Below, piece after piece: positions 26,107 to 35,206 of a stretch of 64,000 nucleotides of DNA (the first letter of the stretch is position 1; each line of letters starts with the position of its first letter). The notes under the pieces were generated by a model. It did no database searches and was not told where the DNA came from. It saw only the letters and a list, made by a program, of their open reading frames with translations. Both the position numbers and the translations under genes were made by a program. The stretch is from an uncultured Muribaculum sp. (lineage in GTDB: Bacteria; Bacteroidota; Bacteroidia; Bacteroidales; Muribaculaceae), in assembly GCA_910587665.1 (NCBI GenBank), contig CAJUMZ010000011.1, forward strand, positions 1 to 64,000, written 5' to 3'.

Positions 26107-27150
26107 TTAGTTGTTTTCGGGGCGGAGCTTGCGCACGGTTACGGCGGTCTGCCACATCTCGCTTTCGCGGAGAGCCTTCAGCTCTTCCTCAAGCTTCTCG
26201 CGATAGTCGGGCTTAGAGTTGCTGTCGATGGAGATCTGTGCCTCGTTACCACACTTCACGCTGTTGTAAAGACGTTCAACTACGGGCTTGATTGCATCAT
26301 GGAACGGTCCCATCCAGTCAAGCGCGCCGCGTTGTGCGGTGGTAGAGCAGTTGGCATACATCCAGTCCATGCCGTTTTTGGCAAACAGAGGCATGAGCGA
26401 CTGGGTGAGCTCCTCTACGGTCTCGTTGAAAGCCTCGGAGGGGGTGTGCCCGTTTTCGCGAAGCACCTCATACTGGGCAAGGAGAAGTCCCTGGATTGCG
26501 CCCATCAGTGAGCCGCGTTCGCCGGTTAGGTCGGAAGTGGCCTCGCGGGTGAATGTGGTCTCGAAAAGGTAGCCCGATCCGATACCGATGCCGAGGGCGA
26601 TCGTGCGGTCAAGGGCGCGACCGGTGTAATCTTGCTCTACGGCATAGGAGGAGTTAAGGCCGCGGCCTTCGAGAAACATTGTGCGGAGCGAGGTGCCCGA
26701 GCCTTTGGGGGCCACGAGGATAACGTCGATGTCCTTCGGGGGAACAACTCCGGTGCGGTCGCTCCAGGTGATAGCGAATCCGTGGGAGAAGTAGAGTGCC
26801 TTGCCCGGGGTGAGATACTGCTTGATTGTGGGCCATACCGACATTACGGCGGCGTCGGACAGCAGGCACATGATGATTGTGCCCCGCTTGCAGGCTTCCT
26901 CGATGCCGAAAAGTGTCTCGCCCGGCACCCAGCCGTCGGCTACGGCTTTGTCGTAAGTCTTGCCGGGACGCTGGCCTACGATCACGTTGAAGCCGTTGTC
27001 GCGGAGGTTCATACTCTGACCGGGGCCCTGGACTCCATAGCCGATCACTGCAATGGTCTCGTCTTTAAGCACCTCTCTTGCCTTTTCCAAGGGGAATTCT
27101 TCGCGGATGATTACATTTTCTTCAACTCCGCCAAAATTCATTTTTGCCAT
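26107..27150 (-). CDS. ilvC: Ketol-acid reductoisomerase
   Basis: Isomerises and reduces acetolactate or acetohydroxybutyrate, second step of valine, leucine and isoleucine synthesis. The 347-residue protein has the Rossmann motif VIGYGVQGPGQSMNLRDNG and the KARI domain with DLTGERGSLMGAIQG. QRPGK in the cofactor loop is compatible with NADPH. The short class I length fits. It ends the ilv operon. Confidence 0.97.
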   Translation of the reverse strand: MAKMNFGGVEENVIIREEFPLEKAREVLKDETIAVIGYGVQGPGQSMNLRDNGFNVIVGQRPGKTYDKAVADGWVPGETLFGIEEACKRGTIIMCLLSDAAVMSVWPTIKQYLTPGKALYFSHGFAITWSDRTGVVPPKDIDVILVAPKGSGTSLRTMFLEGRGLNSSYAVEQDYTGRALDRTIALGIGIGSGYLFETTFTREATSDLTGERGSLMGAIQGLLLAQYEVLRENGHTPSEAFNETVEELTQSLMPLFAKNGMDWMYANCSTTAQRGALDWMGPFHDAIKPVVERLYNSVKCGNEAQISIDSNSKPDYREKLEEELKALRESEMWQTAVTVRKLRPENN

Positions 27151-27191
27151 AATTGTTATTTTTTATTGGTTTTCCAAAATAAAATTGCTTG

Positions 27192-27953
27192 TTAATTTTT
27201 ATACCGGCTGTCGGCAAACAGGATGCGACCGCGGGAATAGCATACATCATCGCCGCAGATTTCTGCATTGAAGGTATTTTCGCCTGCTTGGGCGACGCGC
27301 ACAGTGGCCTCCTCGCCAAATTTTGCCTCGTGCATGAACGCTATGTCAAGCCGGCTTACCCTATGGGTGTCGTGGAAGTTCATGTCCCATTGGTTGAGCA
27401 GCAGCTCCATGTAGCGGAGAGTATTGACGTGACGGTTAAAGTCGCAGTCACAATAGCGGAAGCGGTAATGTGATTCTTCCACTCCCTCTCCGGCAGTTAT
27501 GGGGGTGAATCGTGTGATCTTCTCTATCGGGCAATTGCGTTCCGAAACGCTTTCACGCAGCGTTTCAAGCATGGCGAGGTCGGCGGCACACCGCTCCTTG
27601 ATGTTGATCGCCATCCATATGGATCGTGCATGTCCGATCACTTCCCCCGTGGAATCAGTCATCTCAAAGTCACGCTCCGAGAAGTGACGGTTAAATCCTT
27701 CGATCCATGTGCGTAGGGTATAGCGCTCATTCACCTCGGGAGAACGGTACATCTCGATGGAAAGCCGCGACAATACCCATGCAAGCCCGTCGGTGACAAG
27801 TCGCGCATAGCCTACGCCAAGCTCGTTGGCGTGAAACGTGGCGACCTCTATAACGCGTGCCCCGAACAGAGTCACGGGCATCATGCCCTGTGGATTGCAT
27901 TCACCCGCCGTGAGCGTGTAGCTGTGGCAATATTCTTTTGTTATTCCTGACAT
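27192..27953 (-). CDS. Acyl-ACP thioesterase
   Basis: A 253-residue double hot-dog protein of the FatA/FatB-like family that releases fatty acids from acyl carrier protein. The first hot-dog has LVTDGLAWVLSRL and YTLRTWIEGFNRHFSERDFEM; the second carries the catalytic asparagine/histidine stretch DCDFNRHVNTLRYMELLL. It overlaps the ilvN stop by 13 bases and precedes ilvC by 41, so it is a true member of the ilv operon. Branched-chain intermediates also prime branched fatty acids, which may explain the location. Confidence 0.9.
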   Translation of the reverse strand: MSGITKEYCHSYTLTAGECNPQGMMPVTLFGARVIEVATFHANELGVGYARLVTDGLAWVLSRLSIEMYRSPEVNERYTLRTWIEGFNRHFSERDFEMTDSTGEVIGHARSIWMAINIKERCAADLAMLETLRESVSERNCPIEKITRFTPITAGEGVEESHYRFRYCDCDFNRHVNTLRYMELLLNQWDMNFHDTHRVSRLDIAFMHEAKFGEEATVRVAQAGENTFNAEICGDDVCYSRGRILFADSRYKN

Positions 27954-28507
27954 TGATTGCTTCGTGATCTGCGTAGTTCCTGCTCTTCAAGATACATGCT
28001 CAGGAGCTCGCGTGGCGACTTTGTCACCGCCACTCTTCCCGAGCGTACAAACTGGCTGATGTCATACTTCTCAAGCTCGCGGAATAGAGCTTCGGTCTCT
28101 TCCTGATGTCCGGTTTTTTCAAGGATCACGTATTCGCGGGTGATCTCAAGTATGCGGGCGTTGTGGCGACGGATTATCTCTTCGATCGCGCGGTTGTCGA
28201 GCAGCGCCGGCGTCGGCACTTTATACAAGGCAATCTCCTGGTAGACAATTTCGTCGTCAGTATAGAGGTATGCCTTTATCACGTCGATACGTTTTTCTAT
28301 CTGCTTCACGACACGCTCCATCATGGGGCGGTTGCTGAAACAGGTGATGGTGAATTTCGACACGCCTTTTATTGACGACGGACTTACCGACAGGCTTTCT
28401 ATGTTGAGACACCGACGGGTGAATATTATTGAAATCTGATTGAGCAGTCCGACCCGGTTTTCGGAGAAGACTGTGAAGGTGAATAATTGTTCTTCCATAA
28501 CTGTCAT
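27941..28507 (-). CDS. ilvN: Acetolactate synthase regulatory subunit
   Basis: A 188-residue protein with an N-terminal ACT domain (FTFTVFSENRVGLLNQISIIFTRR, shown here by its ends FTFTVF and SIIFTRR) that binds valine for feedback inhibition, and a C-terminal ACT-like half. The open frame reaches a TTG at 28534 inside ilvB; ATG 28507 gives normal family length and starts 20 bases after the ilvB stop. Length of about 190 fits the larger bacterial small subunits. Confidence 0.92.
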   Translation of the reverse strand: MTVMEEQLFTFTVFSENRVGLLNQISIIFTRRCLNIESLSVSPSSIKGVSKFTITCFSNRPMMERVVKQIEKRIDVIKAYLYTDDEIVYQEIALYKVPTPALLDNRAIEEIIRRHNARILEITREYVILEKTGHQEETEALFRELEKYDISQFVRSGRVAVTKSPRELLSMYLEEQELRRSRSNQCQE

Positions 28508-28526
28508 TGCTTCGGAAAAGTAGCGG

Positions 28527-30242
28527 TTAGTCAATCTGATAGCACTCTGTCGGCGACAGCATTATGTGATCCACATTGGCGCCGGCCGGGGTCATCGGGA
28601 ATATCATGTCGGTTTCGTCGATATTTACGTTGAGCAGATATGCGCCGTCATGTTTCACCATGCGGTCGATAGCGGCGTCGAGTTGTTCGCGTGTCTCGAC
28701 GTTTTCAGCCTTTATGCCATAGGCATTGGCGATCATGACGAAGTCGGGATTTATCAAGGGGGTCTGAGAGAACCGGTCGTTAAAGAACAGTGCCTGCCAT
28801 TGGCGCACATTTCCAAGGAAGTTGTTGTTGAGCAGGATTATCTTTATATCGGTATGGTACTCAAGTATTGTGCCGAGCTCCTGGATGGTCATCTGTAATC
28901 CGCCGTCGCCGGTAAAGAAACATACCGTTCGCTCCGGCGCGCCCATTTTTGCCCCTATTGCCGCAGGCAGCCCGAATCCCATTGTGCCGAGGCCGCCCGA
29001 AGTCACCATGGAGCGAGGTTCGGAGAAGCGGGAATAGCGGGCCGAGAACATCTGGTTTTGTCCGACGTCGGTTACTACTACCGCGCGGTTGCCGGTTGCC
29101 TCCGACACCTTGTTGACAACCTCGCCCATCGTCATTTTGTTTCCCGAAGGGTGTAGCTCACGCTTCATGACTTTTTCGTATTCCACACGCTCCGGTTCTT
29201 CAAACGTTGCGAGCCATTCGCTGTGCTTGTGCTCTTTCACAAGCGGAAGCAATGCTTCCAGCGCTTTGCGCGCGTCGCCGTGGATAGTGGCGGTGGTGGC
29301 GATATTCTTGTCAAATTCCGAGGCATCAATGTCGATATGCACTATCTTGGCCTGCGGTGCGTAGGTCTTTACGTTGCCGGTGATCCTGTCATCAAACCGC
29401 ATGCCCACGGCTATCAGAAGGTCGGCGCGGTTTGTGTTGATGTTGGGCCCGATATTTCCGTGCATTCCGAGCATACCCTTATAAAGCGGGTGATCGGAAG
29501 GCATCGTGGATAAACCGAGGAGCGTGGCAGCTACCGGTATGTCGGCTTTTTCCGCAAGGACGGCAAGCTCTTTTTCGGCTCCGGAGATCATGACTCCGTG
29601 ACCGGAAAGAATCATCGGGCGTTCGGCGGCATTGATAAGTTCAGCCACTTTTGCCACGTCGGCATGATTTATGTCGGGATAGGGGTTGTAGGAGCGTATG
29701 AAGTCGCATTTTTCATAGGCAAACTCCATCAATCCGGTCTGGGCGTCTTTAGTCAGGTCGATCACCACAGGGCCGGGGCGGCCGTTTGAGGCGATATAGA
29801 ATGCACGTGCCACGGCGCGTGGTATATCTTCGGCGCGCCGTACCTGGCAGCTCCATTTCGAAAGCGGTTGGGTGATGCCTACGACATCGGTTTCCTGAAA
29901 GGCGTCAAAGCCGAGAAACGGAGTAGCAACCTGACCGGTGATCACCACTAACGGGGTGCTGTCCATAAGGGCGTCGCCCACGCCTGTGATGATGTTGGTG
30001 GCAGCGGGACCGGAGGTTACAATTACAACCCCGGGGCGACCGGTGACACGCGCGTATCCCTGCGCAGCGTGGGTAGCGCCCTGCTCGTGGCGTACGAGAA
30101 TATGTTTCAGCGAGTCCTGATAGTCATATAGCCGGTCGTATACCGGAATAATCGAACCGCCCGGATAACCGAACACCGTGTCGACCCCTTCGCATATGAG
30201 CGAGCGGATCAAAGCGTCGGCACCTGAAATCTTTTCTTTCAT
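28527..30242 (-). CDS. ilvB: Acetolactate synthase catalytic subunit
   Basis: ThDP- and FAD-dependent enzyme that condenses pyruvate with pyruvate or 2-ketobutyrate. The 571-residue protein has the catalytic glutamate region VRHEQGATHAAQGYARVTG, the FAD domain, and the ThDP motif GDGGLQMTIQELGTILEYH ending in NNNFLGNVRQW. ATG 30242 (MKEKISGADALI) is preferred over the TTG one codon earlier. Confidence 0.97.
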   Translation of the reverse strand: MKEKISGADALIRSLICEGVDTVFGYPGGSIIPVYDRLYDYQDSLKHILVRHEQGATHAAQGYARVTGRPGVVIVTSGPAATNIITGVGDALMDSTPLVVITGQVATPFLGFDAFQETDVVGITQPLSKWSCQVRRAEDIPRAVARAFYIASNGRPGPVVIDLTKDAQTGLMEFAYEKCDFIRSYNPYPDINHADVAKVAELINAAERPMILSGHGVMISGAEKELAVLAEKADIPVAATLLGLSTMPSDHPLYKGMLGMHGNIGPNINTNRADLLIAVGMRFDDRITGNVKTYAPQAKIVHIDIDASEFDKNIATTATIHGDARKALEALLPLVKEHKHSEWLATFEEPERVEYEKVMKRELHPSGNKMTMGEVVNKVSEATGNRAVVVTDVGQNQMFSARYSRFSEPRSMVTSGGLGTMGFGLPAAIGAKMGAPERTVCFFTGDGGLQMTIQELGTILEYHTDIKIILLNNNFLGNVRQWQALFFNDRFSQTPLINPDFVMIANAYGIKAENVETREQLDAAIDRMVKHDGAYLLNVNIDETDMIFPMTPAGANVDHIMLSPTECYQID

Positions 30243-30273
30243 CAATATATGTTTTCTTTAGATAGCTTACTCG

Positions 30274-32103
30274 TTATTTCAATTCTCTTACACCGCCCTT
30301 GTCGGCAGAAGTAACCATGGCGGCATATGCCCTCAGTGCTTTCGATATCTCGCGATCCCTGTCGCGCGGGGTAAACGCGTCTTTGCCAAGCGACATCTCT
30401 TGCCGGCGACGTTCGGAAAGTTCGATTTCCGACAGCTCCACGTTGATTGTGCGCTCCGGAATGTTTATGTTGATTATGTCGCCGTCGCGCACAAGCCCGA
30501 TGTTGCCACCTGCCGCCGCTTCGGGTGATATATGCCCGATGGAGAGTCCCGAAGTGCCTCCGGAGAAACGCCCGTCGGTTATGAGCGCGCATTCCTTGCC
30601 GAGATGTTTCGACTTGATGTAGCTTGTCGGGTAGAGCATTTCCTGCATGCCCGGACCGCCCTTGGGCCCTTCATGGGTGATGACCACGACATCGCCGCTT
30701 TTAACTTTGTCGCGGAGTATGCCGTCGACGGCGGCTTCTTGCGACGTGAATACCTTTGCCGGGCCACGGAAGTGGAATATGCTTTCGTCGACGCCGGCTG
30801 TCTTTACAACACATCCGTCAAGCGCAATGTTCCCTTTCAGCACGGCAAGTCCGCCATCTTTTACATAAGCGTGGTCGAAGTCGCGGATGCATCCCCTCTC
30901 GCGGTCAGTGTCGAGGGTATCGTAGGTCGCTGCTTGTGAGCCGAGGCGCAGGTTTCTGCCGCCGCCCGGCGCGCTGTGCCACAGAATGTCGGCTTCCTCG
31001 CAGTATTCTGACCCTTCCGGGGCAAACCGGTCGATAGCCTGACCGAGAGTCATGCCGTCGACGCGCTTAACCGTTGTGTCGACAATGCCTTTGTCGGCGA
31101 GTTGTTTCATTATGGAGAGGATACCTCCGGCTCGGTTGACATCCTGTATATGGTAATGGGAGTTGGGCGCCACCTTGCAGAGTACCGGGGTTACGCGCGA
31201 CAGTTTGTCTATATCGGCGATGGTGAAGTCGGCCTCTGCCTCGTTTGCCACGGCAAGGAGGTGGAGCACTGTGTTGGTGGAGCCGCCCATGGCTATGTCA
31301 AGAGCCATGGCGTTTAGCATGGCCTGACGTGTGGCGATATTGCGTGGCAGCACACTTTCGTCATCATCATTATAATAGGCAAGGGTGTTTTTGACGATCT
31401 GACGTGCAGCCTTGCGGAAAAGCTGTTCTCGGTTGGCGTGGGTGGCAAGTATCGTGCCGTTGCCCGGTAGGGCGAGTCCTATCGCCTCGTTGAGCGAGTT
31501 CATCGAGTTGGCGGTAAACATGCCGGAGCATGAGCCGCAGGTGGGACAGCCTTTCTGCTCAAGAAGCCTTACGGTGTCATCGTTGACGGTGTCGTCGGCG
31601 GCATCGATCATTATGTCGATTAGGTCAAGAGGTCTGCCGTCAAGGTCGCCTGCCTCCATAGGGCCTCCCGACACGAAGATTGTGGGGATGTTGAGGCGCA
31701 TTGCCGCCATGAGCATACCCGGCGTCACCTTGTCGCAGTTGGATATGCACACCATTGCATCGGCTTTGTGGGCATTTACCATATATTCGACCGAGTCGGC
31801 GATAAGGTCGCGTGAGGGCAGGGAATAAAGCATGCCGTCATGTCCCATCGCTATGCCGTCGTCGATGGCGATAGTGTTGAACTCTGCGGCAAAACATCCC
31901 TGCTTTTCAATCTCTTCTTTTACGATCTGCCCTATCTCATGAAGATGGGTGTGACCGGGCACAAATTGTGTGAATGAGTTGACCACTGCGATGATAGGTT
32001 TCCCTATCTGGTCATCCTTCATCCCGTTTGCCCGCCAGAGAGCCCTTGCTCCCGCCATTCGTCTGCCCTGCGTGCTTGCCGCGCTTCTTAACTGTCTGCT
32101 CAT
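30274..32103 (-). CDS. ilvD: Dihydroxy-acid dehydratase
   Basis: Fe-S enzyme that dehydrates the dihydroxy acids to 2-keto acids. The 609-residue protein shows the cluster cysteines in ISNCDKVTPGML and GCPTCGSCSGMFTANSMN, and the C-terminal TDGRFSGGTSGLSIGHISPEAA block. First gene of ilvD-ilvB-ilvN-thioesterase-ilvC, and preceded by the attenuator-like leader. Confidence 0.97.
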   Translation of the reverse strand: MSRQLRSAASTQGRRMAGARALWRANGMKDDQIGKPIIAVVNSFTQFVPGHTHLHEIGQIVKEEIEKQGCFAAEFNTIAIDDGIAMGHDGMLYSLPSRDLIADSVEYMVNAHKADAMVCISNCDKVTPGMLMAAMRLNIPTIFVSGGPMEAGDLDGRPLDLIDIMIDAADDTVNDDTVRLLEQKGCPTCGSCSGMFTANSMNSLNEAIGLALPGNGTILATHANREQLFRKAARQIVKNTLAYYNDDDESVLPRNIATRQAMLNAMALDIAMGGSTNTVLHLLAVANEAEADFTIADIDKLSRVTPVLCKVAPNSHYHIQDVNRAGGILSIMKQLADKGIVDTTVKRVDGMTLGQAIDRFAPEGSEYCEEADILWHSAPGGGRNLRLGSQAATYDTLDTDRERGCIRDFDHAYVKDGGLAVLKGNIALDGCVVKTAGVDESIFHFRGPAKVFTSQEAAVDGILRDKVKSGDVVVITHEGPKGGPGMQEMLYPTSYIKSKHLGKECALITDGRFSGGTSGLSIGHISPEAAAGGNIGLVRDGDIININIPERTINVELSEIELSERRRQEMSLGKDAFTPRDRDREISKALRAYAAMVTSADKGGVRELK

Positions 32104-32124
32104 ACGTCTTTTTCTTTAACTGAA

Positions 32125-32200
32125 ATGCCTCCCTGACGCTAATTGCGTTGGAGAGGCATCATGTTTTCTATCGTCAGAGATACGTGAAATCACCCCTCCC
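32125..32200 (-). promoter_or_regulatory. ilv attenuator-like leader RNA
   Basis: On the minus strand a hairpin (arms ATGCCTC at 32153-32159 and GAGGCAT at 32125-32131, with an inner ACGC/GCGT stem) lies 22 bases before ilvD and is followed by a weak T-tract (TTTCAGTT). Its left arm includes CCTCTCC (32150-32156). GGAGGGG (32193-32199), placed right after the leader peptide stop, can pair with that arm, which would break the terminator. CATCC inside the leader peptide can in turn pair with GGGTG. This is the classic arrangement for ribosome-controlled attenuation. Termination strength is uncertain because the U-tract is short. Confidence 0.6.
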
Positions 32201-32201
32201 T

Positions 32202-32270
32202 CTATTTAAGGATGGAAATGACGACCACCGATAGGCGGGTCATTGAGTTCACGTAACTGTTATTATTCAT
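32202..32270 (-). CDS. ilv operon leader peptide
   Basis: A 22-codon frame (ATG 32270, TAG 32202) just upstream of ilvD. Its C-terminal third reads RLSVVVISILK: three valines, two isoleucines and a leucine in seven codons, the amino acids made by this operon. It starts about 16 bases after the expected transcription start. Ribosome stalling on these codons when branched amino acids are scarce would favour the antiterminator structure downstream. The amino acid bias is seen; regulation is inference. Confidence 0.75.
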   Translation of the reverse strand: MNNNSYVNSMTRLSVVVISILK

Positions 32271-32292
32271 AATCAAATGCAAGTTTGAATTG

Positions 32293-32324
32293 CAAATTTA
32301 TGACACTTTGCAATAAAAAACAAA
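32293..32324 (-). promoter_or_regulatory. ilv operon promoter
   Basis: On the minus strand TTTG (32321-32324) and TAAATTTG (32293-32300) are separated by 20 bases, an exact match to the Bacteroidota -33/-7 pattern. It points at the leader peptide start 23 bases downstream. Confidence 0.8.
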
Positions 32325-32459
32325 TATTTTCACGAAAATATGTCGTTTTGTCGCTATTTGTTGACTCGTTGGCTCATAAAATGCTCTTTTTGTGTGCTTT
32401 CTATTATTTATTAATGTATAAATATTATTAACGGGTAAGGGAATTTGGGAATTTTGGCG

Positions 32460-32467
32460 TAACTTTG
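32460..32467 (+). promoter_or_regulatory. Promoter -7 box for the sulfatase-PAP2 pair
   Basis: TAACTTTG on the plus strand, 29 bases before the TTG start at 32496. No -33 TTTG at standard spacing. Confidence 0.5.
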
Positions 32468-32495
32468 TGGGTGATTTGACCATACAATCCACATT

Positions 32496-34337
32496 TTGAG
32501 CAGAGCAATACTTAAACTGTTAGTGATATTTGTGTGTTTTGTGGCATTTTTCGTGCTGCAAAAAATCCTTTTTATGTCTGTCTATTGTGAGGATATCAAT
32601 GCCGGGTCATTTGCAGATTATTTAAGCGTGATATGGCATGGGTTGCCGATGGATTGTTCGATTGCGGGGTATCTTACAGTCATACCTGCGCTGATAATTA
32701 TAGGTCAGTTATGGACTGCCGGAAGATGGCTCGTGGTCATTGAGAATGTATATTTCGCAATAATTGCCTTGCTTCTGGCTGTTATTTTCTGTCTTGATCT
32801 TGTGCTGTACCGTTATTGGGGATTCAAGCTTGATATGACTCCGGTATTCTACTTTGTTTCATCTCCGGGGGCTGCTATGGCGAGTGCGGCATGGTATGAG
32901 GCATTGTGCGGTGTGATGCTGATGCTTCTCGAGGGGGCGGTGGCTTATCTGTTGTTGACCTATGTGTCGCGAAAAATACGTGTTTTACCCGTTAAAAAGG
33001 TTTCGGCTACGATAGTCATGGTGCTCCTTACGGCAATGCTTTTCATCCCGATTCGTGGTGGATTCACCGTGTCGGCGATGAACCTCAGCCGTGCATATTT
33101 CAGCCAAAACCAGCGTCTTAATCATTCCGCAGTCAATCCGGCGTTCAGCCTGATGTATTCAGCTACCCATCAGCATGATTTCGGTGCACAATACCGATTT
33201 ATGACCGAAGAGGAGACATCTGGTGCGTTACGTGACCTTGACAATGCCGCAATTTTTTCGCCGGCACTATCTGCCGACTCGTTGCCGCTTCTTAACACCG
33301 GTCGCCCTGACATATATATAGTCATACTTGAAAGCTTTTCTGCTCATCTTTTGCCATCTCTCGGTGGAGAACCAATAGCTCTCGGACTTGATTCGCTTGC
33401 CCGCGAGGGACTTAGCTTCACGTCGATATATGCCAACAGTTTCCGTACCGACCGTGGCATCCCCTCGATTCTTAGCGCTTTTCCCGCCCAGCCGTCAATG
33501 AGCCTGATGAAATATGTCGAGAAAACCGAAAATCTCCCGTCGCTTCCGGGTGAACTTAAAAAGGCGGGCTATGAGCCGTCGTATTTCTATGGCGGTGATG
33601 CAAATTTTACCAACATGCAGGCTTATCTGGTCAATGCCGGATTTGAAAAGATAATATCTGACAGGGATTTTACGTTAAAAGAACGTGCAAGCAAGTGGGG
33701 CGCACATGACAATCTGCTTTTTGACAAGGTGCTTGCCGATGTCAAGGCTTCATCGGAGGCAAAGCCTCAGCTTAGGGTGATACAGACATCAAGCAGTCAC
33801 GAGCCGTTTGAGGTGCCCTATCGTTCGCCGCGATTTGCCGATGCTCCGGAGAAAAATGCGTTTGCATTTACCGACAGTTGTCTTTTTGCATTTGTCGACT
33901 CCCTGCGTGAGCTTCCCGGCTTCGATCGGTCGCTCGTGGTGTTAGTGCCTGACCACCAAGGATGTTTCCCCCCCTATCTTGCGGATGTGGTGAAGCGTCA
34001 CCATATACCCCTCGTTATGTTGGGTGGGGCTCTCAACCGCAAGGCAATGACCGATCCCACCCCCGGCTCGCAGATCGACATTGCCGCAACCCTGCTCGGT
34101 GCAATGGGATTGGATCACAGTCGGTTGAGATATAGCAAGGATTTGCTCTCGCCGGGTCCACACTATGCCGTGATTTCCGATCCGTCGACAATCGGCATAG
34201 TCACTGCGACTGACACGATTGTCTACAACTGTGACGCGGAGCAGCGGATCGCAGCGGGCGGAAACAATGCCGACACGGTTGAACGGGGCGCCAAGGCATA
34301 CTTGCAAAAACTTTATGACAATATAGAAAACCTTTAA
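32496..34337 (+). CDS. LTA-synthase-like sulfatase-fold membrane phosphotransferase
   Basis: A 613-residue inner-membrane protein: about five N-terminal helices (1-195), then a periplasmic alkaline-phosphatase-fold domain. The metal ligand region IYIVILESFS, the nucleophile threonine in SFRTDRGIPS (about residue 318), SSSHEPF and LVPDHQG are all present. Relatives move phosphoglycerol or phosphoethanolamine onto glycans or lipids. The start is TTG: an in-frame stop lies eight codons upstream, no ATG is available before the first helix, and TTG gives a complete helix one. It precedes a PAP2 phosphatase gene by 16 bases. Confidence 0.82.
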   Translation: MSRAILKLLVIFVCFVAFFVLQKILFMSVYCEDINAGSFADYLSVIWHGLPMDCSIAGYLTVIPALIIIGQLWTAGRWLVVIENVYFAIIALLLAVIFCLDLVLYRYWGFKLDMTPVFYFVSSPGAAMASAAWYEALCGVMLMLLEGAVAYLLLTYVSRKIRVLPVKKVSATIVMVLLTAMLFIPIRGGFTVSAMNLSRAYFSQNQRLNHSAVNPAFSLMYSATHQHDFGAQYRFMTEEETSGALRDLDNAAIFSPALSADSLPLLNTGRPDIYIVILESFSAHLLPSLGGEPIALGLDSLAREGLSFTSIYANSFRTDRGIPSILSAFPAQPSMSLMKYVEKTENLPSLPGELKKAGYEPSYFYGGDANFTNMQAYLVNAGFEKIISDRDFTLKERASKWGAHDNLLFDKVLADVKASSEAKPQLRVIQTSSSHEPFEVPYRSPRFADAPEKNAFAFTDSCLFAFVDSLRELPGFDRSLVVLVPDHQGCFPPYLADVVKRHHIPLVMLGGALNRKAMTDPTPGSQIDIAATLLGAMGLDHSRLRYSKDLLSPGPHYAVISDPSTIGIVTATDTIVYNCDAEQRIAAGGNNADTVERGAKAYLQKLYDNIENL

Positions 34338-34353
34338 ATACTGACACTCTGCA

Positions 34354-35067
34354 ATGATAGAATATCTTAATCAACTTGACACATCGGTACTCCTGTTTTT
34401 CAACGGGATGCACTCGCCGTTTTTTGACAGGTTCATGATGCTGTGTACCGGTAGATTCATTTGGATACCAATGTATGTGACTATACTGTTTATCCTTTTA
34501 AAGTCATTCCGACCGAAACTCGTGCTGCTCTATGCCGTGGCAATAGCACTTGCCATAACCTTGACCGATCAGACATGTTCGTCGTTGATCCGCCCTCTGG
34601 TCGAGCGCATGCGACCGTCTAATATTGAAAATCCACTTTCGGCATATCTGCATATCGTCGACGGCTATCGTGGGGGGCGTTACGGATTTCCATCCTGTCA
34701 TGCCGCCAACTCGTTTGCTCTCGCCGTGTTTATTGTATGCCTTGTCCGTAGATGGAGGCTTGCGATATTTATCTTCGGATGGGCGATACTGAATTCTTAT
34801 TCGCGGCTTTATCTTGGCGTGCATTATCCCGGCGACCTGTTGGTGGGAGCTATGATAGGATCCGCTTTCGGATATCTATGTTATCGCTTGACTTTGCTGT
34901 TTAATACAGAATCGGGAGGCATTGTGACCAGCAGTTACCGTACACCAGTGTTCCGGCTCACCCTTCAGCCGTTTCAGCAGACTATCGGTATAACCGTGGG
35001 CGATATCATGATCCTCACCGGCACCATGACGCTGTTCATAATCACCGCCACCTCATTCATGTGGTAA
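34354..35067 (+). CDS. PAP2-family membrane phosphatase
   Basis: A 237-residue inner-membrane protein with the three-part PAP2 signature: R80-P81 to R87-P88 (motif 1), PSCH (113-116), and SR-xxxxx-H-xxx-D with S150, R151, H157 and D161. It should remove phosphate from a lipid such as undecaprenyl pyrophosphate or phosphatidic acid. A C-terminal extension of about 60 residues ends in an extra membrane helix. Together with the upstream transferase it could recycle a lipid product of envelope modification. Confidence 0.88.
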   Translation: MIEYLNQLDTSVLLFFNGMHSPFFDRFMMLCTGRFIWIPMYVTILFILLKSFRPKLVLLYAVAIALAITLTDQTCSSLIRPLVERMRPSNIENPLSAYLHIVDGYRGGRYGFPSCHAANSFALAVFIVCLVRRWRLAIFIFGWAILNSYSRLYLGVHYPGDLLVGAMIGSAFGYLCYRLTLLFNTESGGIVTSSYRTPVFRLTLQPFQQTIGITVGDIMILTGTMTLFIITATSFMW

Positions 35068-35206
35068 CAAGGGTAGGCTGAGGGTGGCGTTTTGCGCTTT
35101 AAAAGCTGATTTCGCTGACCTTTTTCATGATTTTTGACGGTAACGGTTACAACTTAGGGTTATTTTTTATACTTTTGCACTGAAATATTACAAGAACGAG
35201 AATATC

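Noticed and set aside
32298..32492. A 64-codon minus-strand frame upstream of the ilv promoter
   Set aside because: It covers the ilv -33 region and ends where the divergent promoter lies. The composition is random-looking and no domain is seen.
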